Assembly: GCF_905147365.1 (NCBI RefSeq)
Contig: NC_056418.1
Span: forward strand, 13,825,262 to 13,889,261
Direction: 5' to 3'
DNA from: Aricia agestis
Lineage: Eukaryota; Arthropoda; Insecta; Lepidoptera; Lycaenidae
DNA: 64,000 bases
The notes under the pieces were generated by a model that worked only from the letters and a program-made list of their open reading frames with translations, had not been told where the DNA came from and did not search any database. How positions within the stretch are numbered: position 1 is the first letter of the stretch; each line of letters begins with the position of its first letter. This document shows positions 42,729 through 54,103 of the stretch, piece by piece. The translations under genes and the position numbers were made by a program.

Positions 42729-43222
42729 TCTATATATTAATACGCAAGCGAAAAACTTTGTATCCCTTTTGACGAAAAATGCGGAAATGTAGGTGAATAA
42801 AATTTTGCACAGTTATAGTTTATATGGTGAAGGAGTGCATCGAGCTAATATTATTTTGAAATTATGCTTTTATCACACATTTTTATAACAAATAAAACAT
42901 CACACACACTACAATACGCACACTCAAGAAGATGACAGATTTTTGAGTGACAAACCTATACCTACATACGAATTACTCGTATACTCTTTTATTTATGGTT
43001 GCAGTCTGTTGACAACAAGTTGACAAATTGAAAATGGATTATAGTTTTTTTTATTGAATCTTAGATACTAGACAATGCTTACACGGCCAGTCTGAGATCA
43101 GTTGAGTCCTAGAGACAAGAGTTGAAAAAAATATGAAGTATTTTTTTACAAATTAAACGTAGTACAGTCCTATAATGTCGTTGAAACTAAGGTCGAATTT
43201 CGACCATTGGGCGATCTCTAGT
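42729..43222 (+). mobile_element. Hel-D Helitron-like element, copy 2
   Basis: TCTATATATTAATACGCAAG to GGGCGATCTCTAGT with the same GGTCGAATTTCGACC hairpin. Close to copy 1 in length and sequence. Confidence 0.85.
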
Positions 43223-43673
43223 TCTAATGTATTATCACTTTGTTTGTTGTATAGATGAGAAAATGACTGAACATTTTATGATTATTAGACGTTTATATGC
43301 AAATCAATAGCAGCCTATAGTTCCTGCACGTTCCCTACAAGGATAATCTCGCGTCTAAAGTCGATACCGTGTTTTATCTGGTGCCGGCGCAACTATTCCC
43401 ACAACTTTTAATTGACAAAACAAACTTCCGACACACCGCCCGCTTCAATACGGCCGCAGATAAATATTTTAATATTAATAGGGTTGCCAGCTACGAGTTT
43501 TCGCTTACGTAACGGTAAATAACACATTTCAGACTAGCGTTTACGGTTAAGACAATTATTATGTTGCCTGTATATTGTCACTATTTGTACCACTATTTCA
43601 CCTAAGCCAAAATGACACAATACTTACGTTTAAATACTTTTGAACTGTATAGAAAGACTCTTTAACTCTACGG
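43223..43673. other. Spacer
   Basis: Nothing recognised. Confidence 0.35.
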
Positions 43674-43860
43674 GATGTAACAAAACTAGGTGATAATACT
43701 TTAACCTTTAGGGTGTGTATAAGTCCCTTATTACTTCCTGTGCTGAAAAATAAAATCACAGAGAGAGAGCAATTTTTTTGTGATCTGTATGGGAAAGCCT
43801 AGCGTCGTCAGTTTGCCATAAAAAAGAAATAAAAACATTAAATTCTTGCAGATGACAACC
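43674..43860 (+). mobile_element. Pal-1 MITE, left half
   Basis: GGGATGTAACAAAACTAGGT GATAATACTTT and worn internal blocks (TGTATGGGAAAGCCTAGCGT); no right end. Confidence 0.6.
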
Positions 43861-43944
43861 CTGATTGACAATAGCAGTGCAGTTAGTACTCATCGCTGTT
43901 TCTGCTCAAAGCCACCGTAGCGAATTAAGTTCCAGTTTATTACC

Positions 43945-44687
43945 ATGCGTATAACAAATAAAAAGTTATAATACTTAAGGTGTGTACTGTGTAATGTGTA
44001 TGTTCTTTATAGGTGTACTAGCGACCCGCCTCGGCGTCGCACGGGTATAAAATATATTGTAGCCACTGATAAAATGATTAAAATCGATAGCCTATGATCC
44101 TTCACGTAGTCTACTTCTTATCTGTGCCAAATAACATAAAAATTGCTCCAGTAGTTCGCGAGATAAGCCCTTTCAAATAATTTGCCTCGTTTTTTCCACA
44201 TTCTCCTATTAGTCTTAGCGTGATAAAATATAGCCTATAGCCTTCCTCAATAAATGGGCTATCTAACACTGAAATAATTTTTCAAATCAGACCAGTAGTT
44301 CCTGAGATTAGCGAGTTCAAGTAAGCCCTTTCAAATAATTGTCCCCGTTTTTTATTCTTCGCTCCTATTAGTCTTAGCGTGATAAAATATAACCAATAAC
44401 CTTACTCGATAAATGAGCTATCTAACACTGAAAGAATAATCAAAATCCGTTGCGTAGTTTTAAAGATTAAAGGGAACAAAGGGACATGAGGGAAAAAAGC
44501 GACTTTGTTTTATAATATCATTGTATAGATGTACATTGTACATAGAGTTCATTGTAAAGGTAGCAATCATGGAAGTGATAAAGTAACTCTTTCGTCTACA
44601 TTTTTGTGAAAAATACCCCAACGACATACATTGTTAATATTCACACCCTGAACTACTATCACTTAGTTTTGTTACACCCCGTATATA
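43945..44687. mobile_element. Pal-1 MITE, split by Hel-F
   Basis: Left part has AAAGTTATAATACTTAAGGT GTGTA and TGTTCTTTATA; right part resumes GAGTTCATTGTAAAGGTAGC and ends TTTTGTTACACCCCGTATA. The two parts join in register if Hel-F is removed. Confidence 0.7.
44017..44530 (-). mobile_element. Hel-F Helitron-like element, inverted
   Basis: Starts ACTAGCGACCCGCCTCGGCG TCGCACGGG (complement of a GC hairpin plus CTAGT) and ends with AAAGCGACTTTGTTTTATAA TATC-TTGTATAGAT. It contains an internal duplication: ATTAGTCTTAGCGTGATAAA occurs at 44209 and 44368. Confidence 0.8.
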
Positions 44688-45520
44688 CTTCAACAATAAA
44701 GAATTATATCATTATGTCCTACCCTTCCAATTATAGAAATTCCATTAAATGATTAACGCTAATTCTCATTATACCATTGTGTTATTAATATAATTGTATG
44801 TTACAATAATTGGACCTGCATTAATATGTGGCGTCCTCATTAGAAGGACAGACATATAAGTGGGACTGAACGTTTATAGCACAGATTTTAGAATTATTTT
44901 GTGTTATGTCTTATGTGGAAAGAGATACGACCTTTGTTTTTAGAAGGGAAAACTTCTTATGGGTTGTAACACATTTAAAATAATGTTATGCTAGCTTTAA
45001 GACACGTGTCCTGACAGACAATTAGTAGGACAGAGAGAGTCACCGAAGTAACTATGGAGAGGAGTAGCTATCTTCCTAACGCGCGCTGATAATGTCTGCG
45101 GTTTGTTATTATTTCTGCCGGCACTTACACAGTGCGGCCCGTTTTTAATTTCGAGCATTTCTTTCCAAAATGATACTCAAAATAATCTTTAATTTTACCA
45201 CACTATCTATGCTATAGTAAAATAATCGCTATCCCCGCAAAAAAACATAATAATTCTTATTGTAAGAAAACAAAATAATATTGTCAGACATTTCAACATC
45301 TCGCTCAATTGCGAGCAATTAAACGAGTTAAAAGTTACGTAATTACCGAACGGAATCTCGATCATCTCGCGTTCGCTCCTTTCGCAAAACATTCCGACTC
45401 GGAATTCCTAATTAATGGCTTGATTCAGTGAATCACATTCGCGGTATTGAGATCACAAAAAGCGGATTCTGTGACGCACACTCGCGGTATTGAAAACACA
45501 AAAAGCACAAGAAATAAGTT
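44688..45520. other. Spacer
   Basis: GCGGTATTGA-ATCACAAAAAG occurs twice at 45440-45505 as a short tandem. No gene seen. Confidence 0.35.
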
Positions 45521-45832
45521 CATACCATAAAGTTTATATACCTAACGGAATAGAGCAACAATCTTGAGCTGTCAAACGAAACCGAAATTGGTTTCATTTG
45601 TGTGTAAAAATGTGTGTACGTATGCACTTACACAAGCATGATTGAACATGATTTCTATGAGATTAAATTGTCAACGTGCGGCACGTGCCGACTGGACGTC
45701 AAAAAAAGAGTGCTGCTGTCATGTATCACACGTCTCTTTTTACCACGCAGTGTTACTGAAAGTGACATCTCTCTTGCTCAGGCCTTTGTTTCTCTATTCC
45801 GCTAGGTATATTAACTTTATGGTTCATACACA
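45521..45832. mobile_element. Single MITE, about 310 bp
   Basis: TTCATACCATAAAGTTTATA TACCTAACGGAATAGAG at the left; CTATTCCGCTAGGTATATTA ACTTTATGGTTCATACA at the right. The ORFs inside are not genes. Confidence 0.75.
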
Positions 45833-46642
45833 ATATGAGACAAGACAAAGAACGTTTCGACTTACAATGAAAAGTTAATCGGCGTTATGTTAGTTGGCAG
45901 ACGTTGTAGGTGTCCTGTGAAGCCAACATGCCTCTTTTTTGCGTATTACACATCTTTCAAATTATTGCATAGCTTTTATCGCGGTGACTGAATCAAAAAA
46001 ATCCGTAAGAAAAAAAAAACTCATACGGTGTTGTCAGACTTTGGCACGGTGTTTGTGTGGCTGCAACTAGACGCGTATGTGCGAATTATAATTATTGCAT
46101 ACATAAATTTTAAAAAAATGCTATGAAATAGCTTTACCGCGGCAGTCCCTGAGTGCCATACGTATTTTAATTTTTTAATGATCGCAATTAATTTCTTCCG
46201 ACCACAAAATTAAGGCTCGTTATATTTTAATCTACAAAAAAACTTACGCCACATTTTTCACTCCCCAACAAAAAAAAACGAGCCCATTAACGAAAACAAT
46301 GAAAAAGGACTTGTGAAGTTCAAACTTAAATAAGGTCGGGAATAAGTTGCGATACTTATCGCCCGGGGCGGAAAATTAATACGCCCTAAACTTTACCGCC
46401 CGCCCTACTCCGCCCTAAGTTTCCCAGCTTCCGAGATATCGAGGTTATAATGATGTTCGAGTAGTAGGTTCCCTACTTGTACTCTGTTTAAGTTGTATCA
46501 AAAAAGCATGAGAATAAAAGGAGTTAAAAATCTATTTTTAAATTTTCTTAAAAATTAAAAATTAACATCGTTCATCAATTAAGATAAATTACTACCGAAA
46601 AAACCATAAAAACCGAGCAATGGATAAAAATAGCAACACTAA
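45833..46642. other. Spacer
   Basis: A small block at 46365-46435 is richer in CGCCC words (ACTTTACCGCCCGCCCTACT). No gene seen. Confidence 0.35.
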
Positions 46643-46780
46643 GGGCCTGTTTCGCCACTTTCTGATAATGTGCCGAATAGGCTATTCACAACTTTTTTGA
46701 CAGATTCTCCATACTTCATCTGTCAAGTTAAGTGGTGGATAGCCTATTCCGCACTTATCAGGAAGTGGTGAAATAGGCTC
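46643..46780. mobile_element. Pal-5 MITE, copy 2
   Basis: GGGCCTGTTTCGCCACTTTC to GAAGTGGTGAAATAGGCTC; TAA at 46640-46642 and 46781-46783. Confidence 0.85.
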
Positions 46781-46783
46781 TAA

Positions 46784-47166
46784 ATACCTACTTACAGTGT
46801 CACAAAATAGAGGTGTATGTCCGATACAAAAATAGAGGAATATTTTTCTCTTTTTTTCTGTATTGTCACAATATTTATTTTTTCGTGGCCCAATAAGTGC
46901 TGTACCAACACTTCGGGGCCGGTCAAAGCGTATTTACAGAGACCAAATGAGCAAACCGGAGATGTGTCGGCAAAAATACACCTTACTGTGTACACATAAA
47001 GTATATTTTAGTACGCCAATCTGCGTTCGAAACGTTATGATACAAATACAACGACTCCACAAAAACGGTAGTTGAAAGCGTTTTAAAACATGTTTTTTAT
47101 ACACTGTACAGCTTTAAAATAACTGTCTCTTAGTTATTTTAGGGATTATTATCGTCCATTTTAATA
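46784..47166. other. Spacer
   Basis: Overlapping ORFs on both strands at 46792-47075 have no recognisable motif. Confidence 0.35.
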
Positions 47167-47400
47167 ATCTAATATATAAAATTCTCGTGTCCGGTGTCAC
47201 AGTGTTTGCGCGCGAACTCCTCCAAAACGGCTCAACCGATTTTAATGAGATTTTGAAATGTACATTCGTTAGGCCTGAGAATAGGTTTTATCTACTTTTT
47301 AAATTGATGCTAGAAATAATTTATATGGCAAACAATCAGCTAGTACTATCTAATTTTCGTTCGTCCCCTTAACAGAGTCAGGGCTTGTTTTTATCATTCT
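47167..47400 (+). mobile_element. Hel-E Helitron-like 5' fragment
   Basis: TCTAATATATAAAATTCTCG TGTCCGGTGTCACAGTGTTT and CTCCTCCAAAACGGCTCAAC CGATTTTAATGAGA. The 3' end is not identified. Complement piece at 58235-58320. Confidence 0.65.
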
Positions 47401-47887
47401 TTTTCTCTTATTCATTCTTTTTATTTCTTATCTATATAAATATTCTTATACGAACCCAAAATGCGAGGGCCACAGCCACTTTAAAATTCTTCTCTAAACA
47501 GGTCTAGCTGAAGAGGTACTTACCTGAAAAATAGAAAATAAAATGTTATAACATCATCAGCGAAAATACATTTTCATAAAGTAATGTTGGCGCCTACAAC
47601 GTTGTATCAATGAAACACTAGCAAGTAAATTAGCATGCCACTTTAGATTGTCCTATATTAGATATTTCCTTTCTCACGTCATTGCTAAAGTTATATTATA
47701 ATGTAGGAACAAATCACACACGACTTAAAGATCTCTCGGCAAAAAAAGGAAGGCGCAGTGTTCGATTTTTGGGTCTCTTTTGGTGGAGCGAGGAGTGACG
47801 GGGGCGAGTGCTAGCGCATGGGGCACACTATTGGTAGGTCGGTGAACAAATCGGTCGCTATTGGTAGATCATGAACAGACGGTAATA
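47401..47887. other. Spacer
   Basis: Nothing recognised apart from TTCATTCTTTTTATTTC-type runs. Confidence 0.3.
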
Positions 47888-48134
47888 ACCTGCCTGCCTA
47901 GCATACGCCAACGAGATATCTCACTCTACATGTTTTCTCGATGATTAATGGTTTGTCTCTTCATCTCTATTGACCCTAGCATGACAAACGTTTTTTCTCG
48001 CGTAGATCTATCATCGAAATAACACATTATTATAGAGTTTTGTCGAGATAATGCCGAGATTTGGACATAATGAGACAAGTAGTTTTTAATTATCTCGAGA
48101 GTGAGATATCTCGTATGCTAGGCAGGCTGTTATT
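47888..48134. mobile_element. Single MITE
   Basis: CCTGCCTAGCATACGCCAAC GAGATATCTCACTCTAC at the left; GAGAGTGAGATATCTCGTAT GCTAGGCAGGC at the right. About 247 bp. Confidence 0.8.
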
Positions 48135-48199
48135 GGCAGCTATTCTACGATGCTGGCGCCAATTGTCCACTGCAATTTTGCTAAAAGTTCTTAAACTTT

Positions 48200-48525
48200 T
48201 TTTTAATGAAAGAAGGGGGCAAACGAGCAAACGGGTCACCTGATGGAAGGCAACTTCCGTCGCCCATGGACACTCGCAGCATCAGAAGAGCTGCAGGTGC
48301 GTTGCCGGCCTTTTAAGAAGAAATAGGGTAATAGGGGAGGGTAGGGATAGGAAGGGAAGGGAATAGGGAAGGATAGGGAAGGGAATTGGGCCTCCGGTAA
48401 ACTCACTCACTCGGCGAAACACAGCGCAAGCGCTGTTCACGCCGGTTTTCTGTGAGAACGTGGTATTTCTCCGATCGTGCCGGCCTATTCGTGCCGAAGC
48501 ATGGCTCTCCCACGTATAAGCTTGT
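48200..48525 (-). mobile_element. Rep-H, copy 2
   Basis: Inverted partner of 18856-19187: GGGGGCAAACGAGCAAACGG GTCACCTGATGG, then GCAGGTGCGTTGCCGGCC, a GGGTAGGGA purine-rich run, and ACGTGGTATTTCTCCG to TGGCTCTCCCACGTATA. A T-run at 48198-48207 forms the left border, as a poly(A) tail on the complement would. Confidence 0.75.
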
Positions 48526-48675
48526 GCACTTAATCGTATATAAGATAATGGGTATATCATAACCGCATCATATTAAATTTCTGAACTTATTATGCCTGAG
48601 GTAGTACCTACACAATCGCATATAGGTATCGCATATAGGTATCACATGAAATGGATCACGATACTTAAAACTGTT

Positions 48676-48885
48676 AGCTAGATAATGCCCGCAAGTCGCA
48701 ACTCCGTTGCGCCAAAATTCGTTTATAACGCGTAAACTGTATTTTTTACCGGGACAAAAAGTATCCTATGTCCTCTCCCGGGACTCAAAGTATTTCTATA
48801 CCAAGTTTCAGCAAAATCGGTTCAGCGGTTTACCGTGAAGAGGTAACAGACAGTCACACCTTTTTAATTATAATATTAAGTATGG
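48676..48885 (-). mobile_element. Hel-A Helitron-like element
   Basis: GCTAGATAATGCCCGCAAGT CGCAACTCCGTTGCGCC to CCTTTTTAATTATAATATTA; one of the more worn copies. Confidence 0.7.
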
Positions 48886-50029
48886 AAGTATAGATTATCA
48901 TAACTCATATGAAAGTGGTCAGAATCACAATAATACTAAGTTAATTACGTATCCAGAGTGCAGACTGGTTATCTATACCAAACAAATTAAGAAACTATAT
49001 TCTCCACCTAACCAGTACAATATAATATTCAAAGGCGCACGCAATTCGCAGGGCATAGGGGCTGTACGTGACCGGCCTCCATCGGCGATATTGGTTTGTG
49101 TTATATTTTGTAATCCATATAACATTATACACAATCACTCAACGTGATAACTCACTTACATATTGGTTCTACAGTCAGAATCAGAATCTTTTATATATAA
49201 TGTAATAAATACCTGAGAAATTAAATAGTTTTAATTCACTTAATTATCTTTTCTCTAATTTACGGATTTTAGGATTTGATAAAACATTCATCATTATTAT
49301 GAGAAACTTAAAAGATTTATTTGACTTTTATGAGAATTGTCGTTCTTGTTTTAATATATTATCAAACTGCGTTAAAATTGTATTGTTTAACTAGATTTTA
49401 ACACTTAAATCAATCTGCTTTTGATAAAAAAAAATGCATTTAAAGGAACCTTCACCATTGTCCATTGACCTCACACTGACAACTGTTTCGAAAATGCAAG
49501 TTTTGTCTACGTTTTACAAGTTCTGTCTTACGAGTATATTAGCGAAAACAGCGAATAAGTCACGTCGCTTTAATGAGAAGTTTGCTCGGGCTTTAGATAG
49601 TTTTCATAATTAAAAATTGTTCACACCCTCCAGAGTCCAGGAGCGTTGGTAAAATCGTCACGTAGCTGAAGACCGTTACACCGGGGAGATGGAATTCTTG
49701 GCGCAAATTAAACTGAAGAATTCCGAATTAGTAGTCCACTTATCTTCTTTCTGCTAGACATAATATTGTACTTTATGTAACGAGTAGCAGATACGTTGTC
49801 ATACATAAAATAAAGAGTAATGTTTTCGCGCGTCACTGTTGTATTTGTATAGCGTCTATTCGTGACGTCTTTATTATTGCAGGCTAGTATACTGTGTTAT
49901 TTTGGAACACACATAGTCCTGAAAGCATCTGTCGAATGTAATCACTAATCAGTGTATTGATATCAGCTACATGCTAAACAGGAATGTTGGGTATATTTCA
50001 AGTGGCATTTTACAATACAGCGACTTCTG
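48886..50029. other. Long spacer
   Basis: Nothing recognised on either strand. Confidence 0.35.
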
Positions 50030-50179
50030 TAGGCCTACTACGAAACCGTTTTGAGACTCAAACAATCGAAAGAGAATGCCGCGTCCCATTCTAACAACAT
50101 TATTTCACGTTTGTTGGAGCAGGTCGCGGCATTCTCGTACGATTGTTTAAGTCTCAAAACGGTTTCGTGGTACGGCCCC
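50030..50179. mobile_element. Pal-2 MITE, copy 3
   Basis: TAGGCCTACTACGAAACCGT TTTGAGACTCAAACAATCG mirrored at 50143-50170; the middle is inverted relative to copy 2 (AACATTATTTCACGTTTGTT). Confidence 0.8.
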
Positions 50180-50320
50180 TGATTTTGGCTATACACTACA
50201 ACGCCTAGTAGAACTGCGGTCCCAGCGAAGCCAAGCTCCGTTGCCCTGAGCGGTGGCAGGCGATTCTATTGGTTCCAGACACATTCCTCGCAACGTGGCT
50301 TAGCGAAGATATGCACACGT

Positions 50321-50721
50321 AATCTATATGCAATTTTTTTTTATGCGCAGGGGAAACCCTTTATGGGTGCCCCGGGTTGGGGATGTGTCTTAGTTATGAT
50401 AAAGCACCCCGGTGGGAAGCGCCGGGCTTACCCACTAAAACCACCTGCGGTTTGCCTTCAGTCGTATACGGAGGGATATCTTGGATCTTTCTAACACAGG
50501 ACTCCTTCCACGACCGGCCGGTCTACCTCAAAAGGGACCGGACTTCCACCAAAGTTATGGAACGCGTAGGCATTAGTTTGCCTACCCTTCCCCTCGGCGC
50601 CGGGACTAGCTAAGCCGGGCAGGTTCCCATCCTGACCCGGAACCCCGCACTCCCGCCCTACGCCGGCGGAGCGGAACGGAGGGTGGGTCATCCTCTCTGT
50701 TCCGCTCCGCGAATCTATATG
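50321..50721 (-). mobile_element. GC-rich retroposon with 10-bp duplication
   Basis: AATCTATATG flanks both sides (50321-50330 and 50712-50721). A TTTTTTTTT run (50334-50342) next to the left copy is the complement of a poly(A) tail. The body (50343-50711) is GC-rich, for example CACCCCGGTGGGAAGCGCCG, GGGACCGGACTTCCACC, and its far end holds a 12-bp hairpin GCGGAGCGGAAC/GTTCCGCTCCGC. No protein relic was recognised; a SINE or an internally deleted LINE is likely. Confidence 0.75.
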
Positions 50722-51072
50722 GACTTATCGTAACCCGAATTGTTCTATCTAAAAGATTCCAGCATCATTAACTAGCCTCCTAAGCCTACGTGTATCATGA
50801 CGTCATCATTCAACCTGTTCCCAAGCCATACGACGGTAAGCGCGTGTCAAGGTGAAGTCCGCTAAACCGCTTACGGCTTCCGAAGCCCGCGCAGACCTAC
50901 ATTCGTCAGATGCATCACACGTCAGCACATTCTGGTTACATATTATGAACTACGACCAATAAATACTATAGGAAAGAGTAACTACAATTAACTAAAATGG
51001 TTGGTTCTACGAAATGCACACCTAGATTTGGATTTTTTCAGCTGGTTGTCGAACTCGGGTGGGTAGGTTAGC
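50722..51072. other. Spacer
   Basis: Nothing recognised. Confidence 0.35.
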
Positions 51073-51116
51073 TACGTAAATGAAGTCAGTAACTAGTTAC
51101 TGACTTCATTTGCGTA
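51073..51116. repeat. 44-bp palindrome without loop
   Basis: TACGTAAATGAAGTCAGTAA CT followed at once by its complement with one mismatch (T for the pairing base in ATTTGCGTA). Confidence 0.85.
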
Positions 51117-52677
51117 TTTGAGCGGTCTAATGTTATAAAACTAAAGTATGTCTGTCTGTTTCCTCACGCCTAAGCCGCACCGACTTAATTGAGAGTTTTG
51201 GCAAAATGCTTTCAGAACCGAGAATCAATATGGAAAAATATGCGGTTCCGTGGTGCCTCCATAGTGAAATATAGCCAATTTAGGTACCAAAAACTTAGAC
51301 TTTGTTTTATGGTGAAATCCATTGAAGCAAAAGTTCTGGTTCTAAAATAGATACTTACTTCTCAATTTGGCGCAGCCTGACACGTTTCTATAGCCTCATT
51401 AACATCCATAATCCTATTCATTCACGTCCGCTAGTTTTGTGTGACTCAAATTAGTTAATGTAACCTCGGAAATATTCGTAATCTGAATATGAATATTAAA
51501 ACATGATAAATTTATCATTTTTCAACTTTGGAAAATATGAAATCCAATGTATGCTTTCAAATGCAAGTATCCAAAATCCAAATGTCTTTTGTGTTTGTCG
51601 AGTGTACCTATTACAGTTGTGGAAAAATCAATTACGAATATTTTAAAAAATATTGAAAAGTATGCCGTTGAAGTAGAAAAATAGTTGAAACTACTCGAAA
51701 ATGTATATTATTATCTTCTATATGGGCGAGTTTTCGTTCAGCGGAGTCATTCATAGATTCTACTTTATTTTTTGCCGAAACGTTTTTTATAAACTGTAAA
51801 TCGTATAACAAAAAAAAATAGCCATTGAATTATCTACTGCCTACGTAAAATGTTACTAAACTACAATATTACACAGACAATGGACAAACTTAGTACAATT
51901 ACAAAGCCCACTGCTCCACTTTTTGTCGCGTGTTGCTCGAAATAATTTTAGTGTTCAGAACAAAGAAACAACCTTTGTTCCTACTGCTTACACTTTTTTA
52001 AATATATTTTGGGATTTCCCCAAAACTCACAAGTCATGATGAAACGCAATAAAAACTATCGATTTTAAACCAGATTAAAATACTACTACATTTTAAAATA
52101 CAGGCCAGTCACACAATATTGGGTTCCGTACTATTGACTAAGCTGAATATTTCAAGTTGCTGCTATTGATGTTGAGCAAAACTGTTAAAAAATATATTAT
52201 TTTATTTATAGTACTTGTTCGTCGGTAACAGAAATAATTACCTGAATAATTTCTAAAGAGGCCTTGAATCTACCTTCGAAAACTTTTCACAAATTATGTC
52301 TGGTGCCAGATAGACAAACAATGAAGTTTTAGTAATAGGACTAAAACCCTTAGGGCCGCAACCTAAACCTGATTGTTTTACAATCAATTCTACATCCCAG
52401 CTGAACAAACATAAATTACCCGAGCGAATATGTAAATTCTGATACGCGGAACAGAAGTTAACGTGGCAATATTTAATAACTCCATTTCGTTTTGCGTGGG
52501 GAATCCCCGCGGAACCTGTCACGGGGAAGTCCCTGGACACGCGCGGTGATCATCATCATAAGCTCTGCAGAGCTTCCCCGTTAGTTCCCGATAGTGATAA
52601 ACATTTTGATACACATAAACCTACTCTCCGTTAGACAGAGAACCAACCTGTCTAATTGTCTATAGCATACACAATCG
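51117..52677. other. Long spacer
   Basis: About 52120-52360 may hold a very worn Rep-T on the complement (GGTTCCGTACTATTGAC; CAGATAGACAAACAATGAAG). No gene supported. Confidence 0.35.
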
Positions 52678-53052
52678 ATGTCGATCAAAGGGAACTATAA
52701 ACGATTATACCTTCCTTTAGAGTCGTCTCTTCTATTGGTCCATCAGGATTCAAGGGAAAAATGGAGAGACCGCATATTGTCCATTATATTACCAGCGCAT
52801 GTGGATACGATTGTAGAGTGCTGGGCAAAACTTGTACCAATTATGGAATGTATCATAGCTCAACGCGAAGAGGGGCTTAGGGCTTCCACACATAACTGCG
52901 AATTCGCATCACATCGCAAATATCTGCGACAAAACTCATAATAAAAATGACATTACGATGCGATGAGATGCGAATTCGCAATTTTGTGCCGGAGCCCTTA
53001 GAGACAAATACAGAGGATTACGTGTGGAGTGGCATAATATTCATCTGTAATT
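52678..53052 (+). pseudogene. Unassigned ORF interrupted by a MITE
   Basis: An ATG at 52678 opens a frame with EKWRDRILSIILPAHVDTIV and CWAKLVPIMECIIAQREEGL. The MITE at 52880-52997 breaks it. If the MITE plus one TTA copy is ignored, the frame goes on through RDKYRGLRVEWHNIHL to a stop at about 53052, about 85 codons in all. The family is not recognised. It could be an old exon, a transposon relic or chance. Confidence 0.25.
52880..52997. mobile_element. MITE with TTA duplication
   Basis: GGGCTTCCACACATAACTGC GAATTCGCATC at the left, GATGCGAATTCGCAATTTTG TGCCGGAGCCC at the right; TTA at 52877-52879 and 52998-53000. Harbinger-type. Confidence 0.8.
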
Positions 53053-53261
53053 GCCCACCGGCGGCTTTGCATATTGTAGAGACTAGAGAGCTATGCAATC
53101 ATGGAACCAATAACAACTCATCCATCATAATCAAACGTGTAGAGGTATCCTATGCGTAGAACTTTCGCTTCGACTTTGTACCATCGAGGAAATTGATTCC
53201 TAGGCAGTTGACCTATCAACGTTATTTGGTCGGATCATGTCAATTCAATGTTAAGAGTCCG

Positions 53262-53890
53262 GGCGCCATCGAAATTCTCATACAAACGTAATACCAAGAT
53301 CATTTCCCACACACAGTACAGGAACCTAGGTAATTACTATCTTAAGAGGATTCCACACCGCCCTTTTTTCCATACAAACGTTGTCCCCTGTTTCCTCCCT
53401 GGATAATGCTAGTAGAGTTATAATTTTTTTCCTGAATATCTACGGCCACTAATACAATGTCCCTATGTTTTCTTTTTTTTCATAATTTAATTATTAAATA
53501 AGATATGAACGTTCAAAAACCCAAAAAAATGGCCAGATTTTCCACTGTGTTCAAACGTCCAGAAAACAGATTTGGCTAGATTATACAAAAAAAGCGAAAC
53601 ATAGGAACACAGCTCAAGCCTTTTTTTAATCTTTAATGAAAAAAGTACTTAAATCGGTTAAGTTTTGGAGAAGGAATCAGGGGACAACGAATCGTTGATT
53701 TTCTGGATTTTCTGCAGTTGTCTCTATCGCGTTCTGCGGTATAGGCTTGAGGTAAGGGAGACAGCTATAGATATTACACGTACTTTTTTTTCATTTCTCT
53801 AGCCCCTGTTGTATCCTCTTAAGCTGAATAATAACTCAAATATGGTAAATATTATGGAAATGATATATGAGAATTTCGATGGCACCTGCG
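53262..53890. mobile_element. Inserted element inside Pal-7
   Basis: GCGCCATCGAAATTCTCATA at the left and ATGAGAATTTCGATGGCACC at 53867-53886 are inverted ends. A third element sits inside. Confidence 0.6.
53341..53822. mobile_element. Innermost element of the nest
   Basis: CTTAAGAGGATTCCACACCG at the left, TGTATCCTCTTAAG at the right. CATACAAACGTTGTCCCCTG and GGGGACAACGA occur internally in opposite orientation (53373, 53682). No recognised protein. Confidence 0.5.
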
Positions 53891-54103
53891 GGGCTAAAAT
53901 GGTCGCTTTGAAGAATCATGATATTATGAATCATAATATGATTCATTTTTCTAAAATCGCAAAATGCAACTCTGCTTGCAATTCATTTCTGTATTTTCGT
54001 AATTTGTTCTGATTTGACATTTGTCAGTTTGACAGTTTTGACAATTCATTTGCTGAATTGATTGAGAGGAATTGCTAAATGTGGCCATTTTAGCCCCGCT
54101 GGA
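53888..54103. mobile_element. MITE with GCGGGGCTAAAATGG ends
   Basis: GCGGGGCTAAAATGGTCGC at 53889 and TGGCCATTTTAGCCCCGC at 54083-54100. An internal palindrome AATCATGATATTATGAATCA TAATATGATT lies at 53915-53945. Confidence 0.75.

Noticed and set aside
45207..45392. Short ORFs on the complement around 45.2-45.4 kb
   Set aside because: A/T-rich, under 65 codons, no motif, no start context of note.
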